A program made the translations under genes and the position numbers. DNA of 6,970 nt from Akkermansia sp. (lineage in GTDB: Bacteria; Verrucomicrobiota; Verrucomicrobiia; Verrucomicrobiales; Akkermansiaceae): assembly GCA_020047775.1 (NCBI GenBank), contig JAIFNK010000038.1:1-6970 (forward strand), written 5' to 3'. The first letter of the stretch is position 1; every line of letters starts with the position of its first letter. A model generated the notes under the pieces. That model searched no databases. It had not been told where the DNA came from and saw only the letters and a program-made list of their open reading frames with translations. Below, in pieces: positions 1-6,970 of the stretch.

Positions 1-638
1 TCGAATTGTTCTTCGGCGCGGAAATCGAAGGCTTCCACACCTACCGCTACTTCAAGGAAAACACCGTGCTGCGCGGATGGATCCTGCTGCCACTCGCGAT
101 GGGCATCACCGAGCGGCAGGATGCCACGCTCGATGCGATGGTTTCCGACAAACTCTGGCCTAACCGCATGCAAGGCGGCGATATCCTCGCCGCCTCCGAT
201 CGCCGCGAAACCGAATGGGGCCGCGAAACCTATTACGCCCTGCGCGTCATGTTCAAAGCCGGCCGCACCGAGCAGGCGCTCGACCTGACGCGGCGCGTCG
301 TGAAGGCGCAGATCTTCGGTGCGCGGGGGCCGTATCCCGATGAGGACGCCATCGACATGCTCTGCCCCGGATCACTCTATCCGCGCGTTTTCACCGAGGG
401 CATGTTCGGCATCGTTCCCACCGGACTGGATTCCTTCGAGTGCACGCCGTGGCTGCCCAAGGACTGGCCACGCATGGCTTTGCGCGATGTCCGGGCCTTC
501 GGCAAGGCATGGGATCTGGTGGTCGAAAGGGAAGGGGATTTGCAGAAAATCACCGTGAGCAGCGAGGGGCGGACGGTTCTATCAAAAACAGGACCGGCCG
601 GGAAAACCTACCACGTGAACCTGTCCACTACCGACTGA
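1..638 (+). CDS. Six-hairpin glycoside hydrolase, C-terminal fragment (5' end outside window)
   Basis: This reading frame is already open at the left edge (first full codon GAA at 3-5) and ends at TGA 636-638, so about 211 C-terminal residues are visible. The TTG at 6 is only an internal leucine, not a start. The pattern resembles the end of an (alpha/alpha)6-barrel glycosidase: helical stretches such as EWGRETYYALRVMFKAGR, then a loop with TEGMFGIVPTGLDSF and CTPWLPKDWPRM, then a beta-rich tail (LRDVRAFGKAWDLVVERE) like the C-terminal cap of rhamnosidase-type or related six-hairpin enzymes. The GH78 signature seen in the downstream rhamnosidase (ATTLWE) is absent, so I do not assign GH78. 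The substrate is unknown, and the catalytic residues cannot be fixed from this fragment. It ends 71 bases before tdh and is not obviously cotranscribed with it. The glycosidase assignment is fairly safe; the family is open. Confidence 0.72.
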   Translation, partial: ELFFGAEIEGFHTYRYFKENTVLRGWILLPLAMGITERQDATLDAMVSDKLWPNRMQGGDILAASDRRETEWGRETYYALRVMFKAGRTEQALDLTRRVVKAQIFGARGPYPDEDAIDMLCPGSLYPRVFTEGMFGIVPTGLDSFECTPWLPKDWPRMALRDVRAFGKAWDLVVEREGDLQKITVSSEGRTVLSKTGPAGKTYHVNLSTTD

Positions 639-709
639 ATCATCGGAATCCCGCTTGATGTTTCCGGGTGGCTTGGCTATCAGCAGGCCATCAACCGTTT
701 GCCCGCACC

Positions 710-1353
710 ATGAAGGCCCTCGTCAAAAGAAAAAGTGAAGTCGGACTCTGGCTGGAAGACGTTCCGGTTCCTGCCGTCGGGATCAACGACGTCCTGATCC
801 GCGTCCGGAAAACCGGCATCTGCGGCACGGACCTGCACATCTGGAAATGGGATGCCTGGGCGCGGCGGTTGCCAAGCATGCCGGAGCGCGGTTCGTCGTG
901 ATCACCGATGTGAATCCGTGGCGGCTTGAACTTGCCCGCAAAATGGGCGTCACGCTTGCGGTCAATCCCATGGAGCAATCGCTCGCCGAGGTGCGCAAGC
1001 AGCTCGGCATGCAGGAAGGATTCGACGTCGGACTGGAGATGAGCGGAAACGCCACCGCCTTCCAGGACATGCTGGCTAATATGGCCCACGGCGGAAAAAT
1101 CGCGATGCTCGGCATTCCGCCCGAACCGATCGCCATCGACTGGAACACGGTCATTTTCAACATGCTCACCCTCAAGGGAATTTACGGACGCGAGATGTAT
1201 GAGACCTGGTATCAGATGACCGTCATGTTGCAGTGCGGGCTGGACATCCGGCCGATCATCACGCACCGCTATCACTACACCGGCTTCGAGGAAGCGTTCG
1301 CCGTGATGCTCAGCGGCGAGAGCGGCAAGGTGGTGCTCGACTGGTCCGCTTGA
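710..1353 (+). pseudogene. tdh: L-threonine 3-dehydrogenase, broken by an internal out-of-frame deletion
   Basis: Tdh is a zinc-dependent medium-chain dehydrogenase that oxidises L-threonine to 2-amino-3-ketobutyrate with NAD+. The first 51 residues from ATG 710 match the family closely ([10 protein letters not shown], then [15 protein letters not shown] with catalytic-zinc Cys38). The frame then changes: from about 850 the family sequence continues in the frame of 847 ([62 protein letters not shown]) to TGA 1351-1353. Compared with the usual ~341 residues, about 125 are missing from the middle. By comparison with E. coli Tdh these include the other zinc ligands (His63, Glu64), the four structural-zinc cysteines and the GxGxxG start of the Rossmann fold. 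The 5' part reads on out of frame to TGA 899-901. A 168-residue product from ATG 847 is possible but would have no active site. The gene lies 15 bases before kbl. No clear Shine-Dalgarno sequence precedes 710. Confidence 0.93.
850..862 (+). other. Deletion junction within tdh, readable in both flanking frames
   Basis: These 13 bases (GGATGCCTGGGCG) fit the Tdh family in both frames. In the 710 frame they complete the conserved WKWDxWA segment. In the 847 frame they encode G-C-L-G, followed by AAVAKHAG, as expected just after the Rossmann GxGxxG turn. The simplest explanation is that both original sites carried this short direct repeat and that recombination or slippage between them removed about 380 bp (a length of 3n+1) together with one copy. 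The dual-frame fit is directly visible; the mechanism is inference. An assembly or sequencing artefact at the same short repeat would look identical. Confidence 0.75.
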
Positions 1354-1368
1354 AGATCGATCTGCTTT

Positions 1369-2553
1369 ATGAAAACGAATTTCACCGAACACCTCGACAA
1401 GCAAATCGCGGACATCCGGGCGGCCGGCATGTATAAGGCGGAGCGGGTCATCGCTACTCCGCAGGGCACACATGTGCGCGTGGGCGACGACCAGCCGATC
1501 CTTAATCTTTGTGCTAACAACTACCTCGGGCTCGCCCAACATCCCGAAGTCCGCGCGGTCGCCCATGAAGGGCTGGACCACTGGGGCTACGGCATGGCCA
1601 GCGTGCGGTTCATCTGCGGCACGCAGTCCATCCACAAACAGCTCGAAGCGAAACTCAGCGCGTTTCTCGGCACCGAAGACACCATTCTCTACGGCTCGTG
1701 CTTCGATGCGAACGGCGGCCTGTTCGAGACCTTGCTCGGTCCGGAGGATGCCGTGATTTCAGATGAATTGAACCACGCTTCCATCATCGACGGCATCCGT
1801 CTCTGCAAGGCGCAACGCCACCGCTATCGGAACAATAACATGGCGGATCTCGCGGTGCAGCTGGAGGAGGCGTCCGGCGCGCGTTTCAAGCTGATCGCCA
1901 CCGATGGCGTGTTCAGCATGGACGGCTACATCGCCAACCTGAAAGGGATTTGTGATCTCTCCGATAAACACGACGCACTCGTGATGGTCGATGATTCACA
2001 TGCGGTCGGCTTCATGGGTGCCAATGGCCGTGGCACGCATGAATACCACGATGTCATGGGCAGGGTGGACATCATCACCGGCACGCTGGGCAAGGCGCTG
2101 GGCGGAGCGAGCGGCGGATATACCAGCGGCCGTAAGGAAATCATTGAAATGCTCCGACAACTCTCGCGGCCCTATCTGTTCAGCAACACGCTTTGCCCGA
2201 GCATCGCGGCGGCTTCGTTGAAAGTGCTGGAGCTGATATCCGCGTCCACCGGACTGCGTGACAAACTGGAGGCGAACACGCGGTTTTTTCGCGATGCGAT
2301 GACCCAGGCTGGATTCAATATTCTACCAGGCGAACATCCGATCGTGCCTATCATGTTCGGCGATGCCACCCGTGCCGCACGGTTCGCGGAGGGGATGCTG
2401 GCCAAGGGCGTTTATGTGATTCCGTTCAGTTATCCGGTGGTGGCGCAGGGCAAGGCGCGCATCCGCACCCAGATCAGTGGCGCGCACACCCGCGAGGATC
2501 TTGAAATGGCGGTCGCCGGGTTTATCGAAGTCGGGCATGAATTAGGGCAATAG
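1369..2553 (+). CDS. kbl: 2-amino-3-ketobutyrate CoA ligase (glycine C-acetyltransferase)
   Basis: Kbl is a cytoplasmic PLP enzyme of the alpha-oxoamine synthase family. It cleaves 2-amino-3-ketobutyrate with CoA to glycine and acetyl-CoA, the second step of threonine degradation. The 394-residue product is full length (E. coli 398). Family landmarks are in order: [15 protein letters not shown] (46-59), [18 protein letters not shown] (73-90), [12 protein letters not shown] (131-142), TDGVFSMDG (178-186), [13 protein letters not shown] (205-217) with PLP-contacting Asp208/His211, and [16 protein letters not shown] (236-251) with Lys242 as the Schiff-base lysine. The C-terminus ([16 protein letters not shown]) is also typical. 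ATG 1369 is chosen because the [13 protein letters not shown] start aligns with the family and lies just after the tdh stop. Only a weak GAAG, about 13 bases upstream, could serve as a ribosome-binding site. The gene was evidently cotranscribed with tdh. It looks intact although its partner upstream is broken. Confidence 0.96.
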   Translation: MKTNFTEHLDKQIADIRAAGMYKAERVIATPQGTHVRVGDDQPILNLCANNYLGLAQHPEVRAVAHEGLDHWGYGMASVRFICGTQSIHKQLEAKLSAFLGTEDTILYGSCFDANGGLFETLLGPEDAVISDELNHASIIDGIRLCKAQRHRYRNNNMADLAVQLEEASGARFKLIATDGVFSMDGYIANLKGICDLSDKHDALVMVDDSHAVGFMGANGRGTHEYHDVMGRVDIITGTLGKALGGASGGYTSGRKEIIEMLRQLSRPYLFSNTLCPSIAAASLKVLELISASTGLRDKLEANTRFFRDAMTQAGFNILPGEHPIVPIMFGDATRAARFAEGMLAKGVYVIPFSYPVVAQGKARIRTQISGAHTREDLEMAVAGFIEVGHELGQ

Positions 2554-2570
2554 CCCGCGTGCGGGATTTC
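2554..2570 (+). terminator. Weak hairpin after kbl, possible terminator
   Basis: Directly after the kbl stop the DNA reads CCCGCGTGCGGG followed by ATTTCATT. This can fold as a short 4-5 bp GC stem followed by a loosely T-rich stretch. A second small stem (GGGC-AATA-GCCC, 2545-2556) overlaps the end of the gene. Neither is strong and the T-tract is poor. The position between two apparently unrelated genes is the main argument for termination here. Confidence 0.22.
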
Positions 2571-2628
2571 ATTCGCCAGGCGGTTGATTCCGCTTTTCTG
2601 AAAGCCCGTGGAATGTATGTTACCTGAC

Positions 2629-4170
2629 ATGCACTTTCATTTTTTGCGATGTGTGTCGTTGATCGCCTGCGGTTGGTCCGCATGTGCCGAGTTGTATTCC
2701 CAGACTCCCGCCAAACCGCCGAGCTCTTCGTCCAAAATCGAGCCGGGGCTCGAACTTGCCGTGAATTGGAAATGGTGGGTCGCGCCGCCGGGGGATATCG
2801 AGTGGGGCATGCCGCTGCCAGAGGCGTTGAGGCCGAATGTGCCCGGCGCGCTTGAATCCGGCAAGCCCACCGAAGTGCGTCCGGAAACCTATGCGGTGAA
2901 AAAAGGCGATGCCATCATCAAGATCGCGAAGAAATTCGACATGACCGCCGCGCAGTTGAAGCAGTTCAACGACCTCAAGGACGACCGGATTCAAATCGGG
3001 CAGGTGCTGCGCATTCCCACCTTGCAGGAGTTGCTTACGCTGATCCCGCCTCCGCCGCCGCCACCACCGAAAGTGGAAGACCGCGGCAAGAAGGAGAGCA
3101 AACCGGCGGCTGAAGCCTATTTCGATACCGACTTCGAGACCAGGATGGAACTCGATAATGTGCGGCTGCAGGTGTTCCTCGACCGGGAAATGTTTTCTCC
3201 GGGCGTGATCGACGGCAAGTCCGGTGTTGCGTTCCTCAAGATCAGCGAGTTCTATCAGCTAACACACCCGGACGCCGCGAACCCCGGACTGCTGAAAGCG
3301 AAAGCCGAAGCAACGGTGAAGCAGCCTTACACCACCTACCTCCTGCGCGCGGATGATTTCAAATTCATCAAGACTCCCAAGGGTCCGCCGGTGGCGACCC
3401 AGGGCGGCAAATCATCCTCGACCCGGAAAAAGAACTCCAAACCGCCGCCCGCCGCCCCCGTGCCGCCCGTCACGATCGACGAACTGGTCGCGGCGGACTT
3501 CCTCGGATACGCAAGCCCGTGGGAATTCGTCGCGGAGCGCTTCCATTGCGACGAGGCGTTTCTGCACCGCATCAATCCACAGCTGAAAGACGCGCCCGCC
3601 GTCGGCACGGAGTTTCAAGTTCCGAATGTCATTCCTTTTGAAATCGAAAAGGCACTCGCCGCGCCGCTGCAACCCGTTGCCGATCCGCAGAAGCCCGTCA
3701 CCGCCGCGGTGGTCCTGGTGTCCCGTCTGGAAATCTATCGTGAGGGAAAACTCATCGCCGTCATGCCGCTGACCACGGCGCGTCCGGGCCTGCATGGGCG
3801 CGGTTCATGGACCGTGCTCGACGCCGTCCCGCAACCGCGCCTGGCCACCAAGCGGGAACCGCGGGAAATCCCCAAGGATAAACCCGCGCCAACGGGCGTT
3901 GCGGTTCCGGGGCCGACACCCGTGGCGGATCCGCCGCTGGAGTCGGAGCAATACCTCGCACCCGGACCTAACAATCCAGTCGGCGTCATCTGGATCAATC
4001 TCGCCAAGTCCGGCAGCACCGATCCGCTGCCATACGGATTGCACGGCACCAGCATCCCGGCGCGCATGAAACTCGAAGGCATCGGCGGGTTGCGACTCAC
4101 GAACTGGGACATCGTGCGGGCCACCCGCTTGATCCCCGCCGGCACCGCGTTGCAGTGGCGGGCGAAGTAG
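2629..4170 (+). CDS. Exported LysM protein with a degenerate L,D-transpeptidase (YkuD-type) domain
   Basis: This is a 513-residue envelope protein if ATG 2629 is used; that start gives a plausible signal peptide (MHFHFLRCVSLIACGWSACA, cleavage after ACA). GTG 2608 and ATG 2617 are in-frame alternatives. Domains in order are: a classic LysM at 86-130 (YAVKKGDAIIKIAKKFDMTAAQL, then IQIGQVLRIP), which binds peptidoglycan; an eight-proline run at 140-147 with a charged linker; a peptidoglycan-binding-like segment at about 164-214 (VRLQVFLDREMFSPGVIDGKSG); a basic and Pro-rich linker; a second weak LysM-like unit at about 282-332; and a YkuD-type domain from about 366 to the end. That last domain keeps PGPNNPVGVIWINL, YGLHGT (His472) and RLTNWD, but where the family has SHGCIRL it reads GIGGLRL, with Gly487 in place of the nucleophilic cysteine. 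Cross-linking activity is therefore unlikely; a wall-binding or scaffolding role is possible. No strong ribosome-binding site is visible. The gene follows kbl by 75 bases and is probably separate from it. Confidence 0.86.
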   Translation: MHFHFLRCVSLIACGWSACAELYSQTPAKPPSSSSKIEPGLELAVNWKWWVAPPGDIEWGMPLPEALRPNVPGALESGKPTEVRPETYAVKKGDAIIKIAKKFDMTAAQLKQFNDLKDDRIQIGQVLRIPTLQELLTLIPPPPPPPPKVEDRGKKESKPAAEAYFDTDFETRMELDNVRLQVFLDREMFSPGVIDGKSGVAFLKISEFYQLTHPDAANPGLLKAKAEATVKQPYTTYLLRADDFKFIKTPKGPPVATQGGKSSSTRKKNSKPPPAAPVPPVTIDELVAADFLGYASPWEFVAERFHCDEAFLHRINPQLKDAPAVGTEFQVPNVIPFEIEKALAAPLQPVADPQKPVTAAVVLVSRLEIYREGKLIAVMPLTTARPGLHGRGSWTVLDAVPQPRLATKREPREIPKDKPAPTGVAVPGPTPVADPPLESEQYLAPGPNNPVGVIWINLAKSGSTDPLPYGLHGTSIPARMKLEGIGGLRLTNWDIVRATRLIPAGTALQWRAK

Positions 4171-4210
4171 GGTGACCGGGCATCCGGCTGGAGCTCGCGG
4201 TGGGATGAAC

Positions 4211-4277
4211 TGGAGCGCGGAATTTATTCCGCCCGAGACGGTAGGGTGATTTCGCGCGGAATAAATTCCGCGCTCCA
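4211..4277. repeat. REPIN-like element: 22-bp perfect inverted repeat with palindromic arms
   Basis: The arms at 4211-4232 and 4256-4277 are exact reverse complements over 22 bp, separated by a 23-base spacer. Each arm contains its own palindrome, GCGGAAT-TT-ATTCCGC on the left (4217-4232) and its complement on the right (4256-4271). Each palindrome is preceded on the outer side by GGAG and a CGC-type step. A GTAG/GGAG-like tetranucleotide beside a small palindrome, present twice in inverted orientation in an intergenic gap, is the known layout of REP doublets (REPINs) mobilised by RAYT transposases. No transposase is present in this window. The structure is directly seen; membership of a dispersed family is inference. 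It lies 40 bases after the LysM gene's stop, and its transcript could also fold into a strong hairpin. Confidence 0.8.
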
Positions 4278-4352
4278 ATTGATGAGCCGCCCGGTTTCCG
4301 CGATTTGCTTTGAGCCTCCGGGTTTCCCCGCGTCCGGCTGGCTCTGAATGCT

Positions 4353-4370
4353 CGTTTGTGTGGACAAACG
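4353..4370. promoter_or_regulatory. 18-bp palindrome upstream of the rhamnosidase gene, possible operator
   Basis: CGTTTGT-GTGG-ACAAACG is a perfect 7-bp inverted repeat around a 4-base centre, ending 78 bases before the rhamnosidase start. It has no following T-tract, so it does not look like a terminator. Size, symmetry and position suit a binding site for a dimeric regulator of the glycosidase gene. The regulator is unknown and I cannot place promoter elements with confidence. The palindrome could also be chance or part of a leader-RNA hairpin. Confidence 0.28.
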
Positions 4371-4448
4371 GATGGCTTCAAGCGGAAACTCAGCACCAGC
4401 AAGTCGCCGATCATGAGCACTGAAACCGTGGTCGTCCTACCAAATTTT

Positions 4449-6970
4449 ATGAAACACCTGATTTCCCACTTCACCCTCGTCGCTATCCTGTCGATGCCCG
4501 TCTTTGCCGCCCCATCACTCGCTGTTTCCACCGTGACTTGTGAGCGGCGGGAGCGTCCGCTTGGGATCGACGTGTCAAAACCCGAACTGGGTTGGACGCT
4601 GGATTCCCCGCGGCGCGGGGAATCGCAGTCGGCCTATCAGATCCTCGCCGCCAGCGATCCCGCGCTGCTCTCCGCCGGCAAGCCGGACCTGTGGGACAGC
4701 GGCAAGGTGGTTTCATCCGACTCCATCGGTATTCCCTATCAGGGCAAGCCCCTCGCGTCCGGGCAGCGTGTCTGGTGGCAGGTGCGGGTTTGGGATCGTG
4801 ATGACCAGCCGGGCTCCTACTCCGCGGCGCAGTGGTGGGAAATGGGGTTGATCTCTCCCGACGAGTGGCAGGCAAGTTGGATCTCCGACGGCAGGCCGCA
4901 ACCTGCGAAGGATGAGGACTTTTATGCCCCCGCTCCTGCGCCGCTGCTGCGCAAGGGATTCAAGGTCAAAGGAGAAATCAAACGGGCCCGGCTTTATTCG
5001 TCCGGGCTGGGTTATCATGAGGTCAGCATCAACGGACGCAAGGTGGGGGACCACGTGCTGGATCCGGGGTGGACCGCTTATGAGAAGAGGGTCTCGTATT
5101 CGACCTACGATGTCACAGCGCTGCTTCAGAAGGGTGACAACGCGGTCGGTTTCATGTTAGGAAACGGTTGGTTCAATCCGCTCCCGCTGCGCTTTTGGGG
5201 ACAACGGAATTTCAGGACGAGCCTCCCGGTCGGCACCCCGCGCGGAATTCTGCGGATGGACATCGAGTATGCAGACGGCACCCGCGACCGGATCGTGACC
5301 GATACCAGTTGGCGGACTGCGGACGGACCCATCATCAGGAATAACATCTATCTGGGCGAGGTCTATGACGCGCGCAAGGAAATCGCCGGCTGGGACACGC
5401 CGGGTTTCGACGACCGCGGGTGGCGTCCAGCGGTGGTGGAGGCCGGGAAGATCGGCAAGCTTGAGGCGCAGTCGCAGCAGCCGATCCGTGTGACTGAGGA
5501 AATTCCGGGCAAGCGGATTTCCACATCCGAGACCGGCCCGTTCATCTTTGATTTCGGCCAGAACTTCACCGGCATGGTGCGCTTCCGGTTCAATGCGCCG
5601 GCCGGCACGCGGTATGACATCCGCTACGGTGAGTTGTTGAATGCGGACGGATCCCTCAATCCCATGACGAGCGTCGCGGGACAGATCAAGAGGCGGCGGA
5701 AGGGTGGGGAGGAGAGCGTGGGTGGTCCCGGCGCACCGGATCTTGCCTATCAGGGCGACACCTACTTCACCAAGGGCGGCGGTGAGGAGACCTACACGCA
5801 GCGCTTCACTTTCCATGGGTTCCGTTATCTGGAAATCAATGCCCTGCCCGTCGGCATGACGGGATTGCGCGCGCACAGCGACGTGCCGGATGTCGGCTCG
5901 TTTTCCTGTTCCAACGAGGACTTCAACCGCATCCAGGAGATGTGCCGCCGCACCTTTGTTTCCAACCTGATCAGTGTGCAGTCGGATTGCCCGCACCGCG
6001 AGCGGCTCGCTTACGGCGGGGACATCGTGGCGACCAGCGACGCTCTGCTGATGAACTACGACATGCACGGGTTCTATCGGAAAACGGCCCGCGACTTCGC
6101 GGACAGCGCACGCCCCGACGGCATGTTCACGGACACCGCGCCGTTTGTGGGTATCAACTACTGCGGTGTGGGCTGGGCGATGGTCCATCCGTTGTTGATC
6201 TACCAGCTTTACCGCTATCACGGCGACCGCCGCTTGATGGAAGAGCAATATGAAGCGGCGCGACGGTGGTTGTTGTTAGTGACGGAGCAGAATCCGGGTG
6301 GCGTGGTCCGGGACGGCCTGGGGGATCACGAGAGCCTGGTCCCCCAGGCGGTGCCGCCTTTGGTCACTCCGCTGTACTATCAATCAGCGAAGATGCTTGC
6401 CGACATGGCGAAAGTGCTCGGGCGGGCGGATGATGTCACGCGTTTCGAGGAATTGTCGGAACGAATCAAGTCGTCCTATCAGGGCGAGTTTCTCGATGTG
6501 AAAACCGGAGTCGCCGGCCAGGGAACCCAAACGAGCCAGGCCTTCGCGCTCCATTCGGGGCTGGTGCCGAAGGCCGTCCGGTCGCTGGCGGTGGACCGGT
6601 TGTTGGAAGACATCCGGGACAAACACAACGGGCATCTGAGCACCGGGATTTTCGGCACCAAGTTCATGCTTGCCGAGCTTTCCGGCGCGGGCCACGCCGG
6701 GACAGCCTATGAAATCGTGAACCAGCCCGACATGCCCGGCTGGCGCTGGATGATGGAAAACGGAGCCACCACGCTTTGGGAACACTGGAAGGGAAGTGAC
6801 AACACCTTCTCCCAGAATCACCCGATGTTTGGCTCGGTGAGCGAGTGGTTCTTCAACTGGATCGGCGGCATTCGTCCGGCCCCCGACGCGGTGGGTTTTG
6901 ACAAGATCCGGATCGCTCCGCAACCGGTCGGTGATTTGAAGTGGGCGAAGGCGGCCTATCAATCCGTCCG
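4449..6970 (+). CDS. Alpha-L-rhamnosidase, family GH78 (3' end outside window)
   Basis: This enzyme is predicted to release terminal alpha-L-rhamnose from polysaccharides or glycosides by an inverting mechanism. The frame is open from ATG 4449 through the right edge, with 840 residues visible; the family is often around 900 or more, so only the end is missing. The start gives a good signal peptide (MKHLISHFTLVAILSMPVFA, cleavage near VFA), so export is expected. ATG 4413 is an in-frame alternative that would add 12 residues and spoil it. Domains in order are: an N-terminal beta domain at about 28-150 (LGIDVSKPELGWTL, VWWQVRVWD); a rhamnosidase N-domain at about 165-340 (ARLYSSGLGYHEVSINGRKV, DPGWTAYEKRVSYSTYDVT); a middle beta domain (FDFGQNFTGMVR); an (alpha/alpha)6 barrel from about 470; and the beginning of the C-terminal beta domain. 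SDCPHRERLAYGGD carries Asp513, Glu518 (likely general acid) and Asp525 at the known GH78 spacing. NGATTLWEHW carries Glu778, the likely base. No Shine-Dalgarno sequence precedes the start. Confidence 0.93.
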   Translation, partial: MKHLISHFTLVAILSMPVFAAPSLAVSTVTCERRERPLGIDVSKPELGWTLDSPRRGESQSAYQILAASDPALLSAGKPDLWDSGKVVSSDSIGIPYQGKPLASGQRVWWQVRVWDRDDQPGSYSAAQWWEMGLISPDEWQASWISDGRPQPAKDEDFYAPAPAPLLRKGFKVKGEIKRARLYSSGLGYHEVSINGRKVGDHVLDPGWTAYEKRVSYSTYDVTALLQKGDNAVGFMLGNGWFNPLPLRFWGQRNFRTSLPVGTPRGILRMDIEYADGTRDRIVTDTSWRTADGPIIRNNIYLGEVYDARKEIAGWDTPGFDDRGWRPAVVEAGKIGKLEAQSQQPIRVTEEIPGKRISTSETGPFIFDFGQNFTGMVRFRFNAPAGTRYDIRYGELLNADGSLNPMTSVAGQIKRRRKGGEESVGGPGAPDLAYQGDTYFTKGGGEETYTQRFTFHGFRYLEINALPVGMTGLRAHSDVPDVGSFSCSNEDFNRIQEMCRRTFVSNLISVQSDCPHRERLAYGGDIVATSDALLMNYDMHGFYRKTARDFADSARPDGMFTDTAPFVGINYCGVGWAMVHPLLIYQLYRYHGDRRLMEEQYEAARRWLLLVTEQNPGGVVRDGLGDHESLVPQAVPPLVTPLYYQSAKMLADMAKVLGRADDVTRFEELSERIKSSYQGEFLDVKTGVAGQGTQTSQAFALHSGLVPKAVRSLAVDRLLEDIRDKHNGHLSTGIFGTKFMLAELSGAGHAGTAYEIVNQPDMPGWRWMMENGATTLWEHWKGSDNTFSQNHPMFGSVSEWFFNWIGGIRPAPDAVGFDKIRIAPQPVGDLKWAKAAYQSV

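Noticed and set aside
847..1353. Separate small dehydrogenase gene starting at ATG 847
   Set aside because: The frame is simply the C-terminal part of Tdh shifted by the deletion. The ATG arises at the junction and the product would lack the first Rossmann glycines and all zinc ligands.
691..1635. Long open frame on the minus strand (314 codons) opposite tdh and the start of kbl
   Set aside because: It is antisense to conserved sequence of two real genes and crosses the tdh deletion junction. Its translation is His/Arg/Asp-rich low-information sequence typical of a shadow.
2584..2621. Promoter-like TTGATT and TATGTT before the LysM gene
   Set aside because: The spacing of 26 bases is too long for a standard sigma-70 promoter, and the second box overlaps the possible start codons.
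3412..4278. Several overlapping minus-strand open frames opposite the YkuD-type region and the REPIN-like element
   Set aside because: They have Arg/Pro/Gly-rich composition and no family match, and lie antisense to a conserved gene.
4183..4341. Direct repeat of TCCGGCTGG at 4183 and 4333
   Set aside because: Nine bases in GC-rich sequence, without conserved surroundings, is expected by chance.
5238..5255. GCGGAATT-containing stretch resembling the REPIN-like arm inside the rhamnosidase gene
   Set aside because: The match is short and imperfect, lies in conserved coding sequence and lacks the GGAG flank.
5157..6248. Long open frame on the minus strand (363 codons) opposite the rhamnosidase
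   Set aside because: It lies entirely antisense to a conserved GH78 gene, its protein has no recognisable family pattern, and it is explained by high GC and few stops on the complementary frame.

Overview
The window is GC-rich, densely coding bacterial DNA with all recognisable genes on the + strand. Protein style suggests a Verrucomicrobiota-like polysaccharide degrader: two exported-type six-hairpin glycosidases, a LysM/L,D-transpeptidase-like envelope protein with a long Pro-rich insert, and start codons with little or no Shine-Dalgarno sequence. This assignment is inference from gene content and protein resemblance, not from a marker gene.

Layout: (1) 1-638, the 3' end of a six-hairpin glycoside hydrolase whose start lies outside the window. 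(2) 710-2553, a threonine-degradation pair: tdh (L-threonine 3-dehydrogenase), broken by an internal out-of-frame deletion, followed 15 bases later by an intact kbl (glycine C-acetyltransferase). (3) 2629-4170, an exported LysM protein whose C-terminal domain is of the L,D-transpeptidase (YkuD) type but lacks the catalytic Cys/His motif. (4) 4171-4448, an intergenic region holding a perfect 22-bp inverted repeat, each arm of which is itself a palindrome (REP/REPIN-like), and a separate 18-bp palindrome closer to the next gene. (5) 4449-6970, a GH78 alpha-L-rhamnosidase with a signal peptide and both catalytic glutamates, running off the right edge.

How the genes relate: Tdh and Kbl normally work as a pair, with threonine oxidised to 2-amino-3-ketobutyrate, which is then cleaved by CoA to glycine and acetyl-CoA. 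Here the first enzyme is destroyed and the second kept. The two glycosidases probably act on plant or algal polysaccharide side chains outside the cytoplasm. The LysM protein is probably an independent cell-wall gene. I saw no RNA gene, CRISPR array, transposase or phage gene.

The three observations most worth following up are the tdh deletion with its microhomology-like junction, the L,D-transpeptidase-like domain without its nucleophile, and the REPIN-like element. I did not find evidence of a wholly new multi-gene system.
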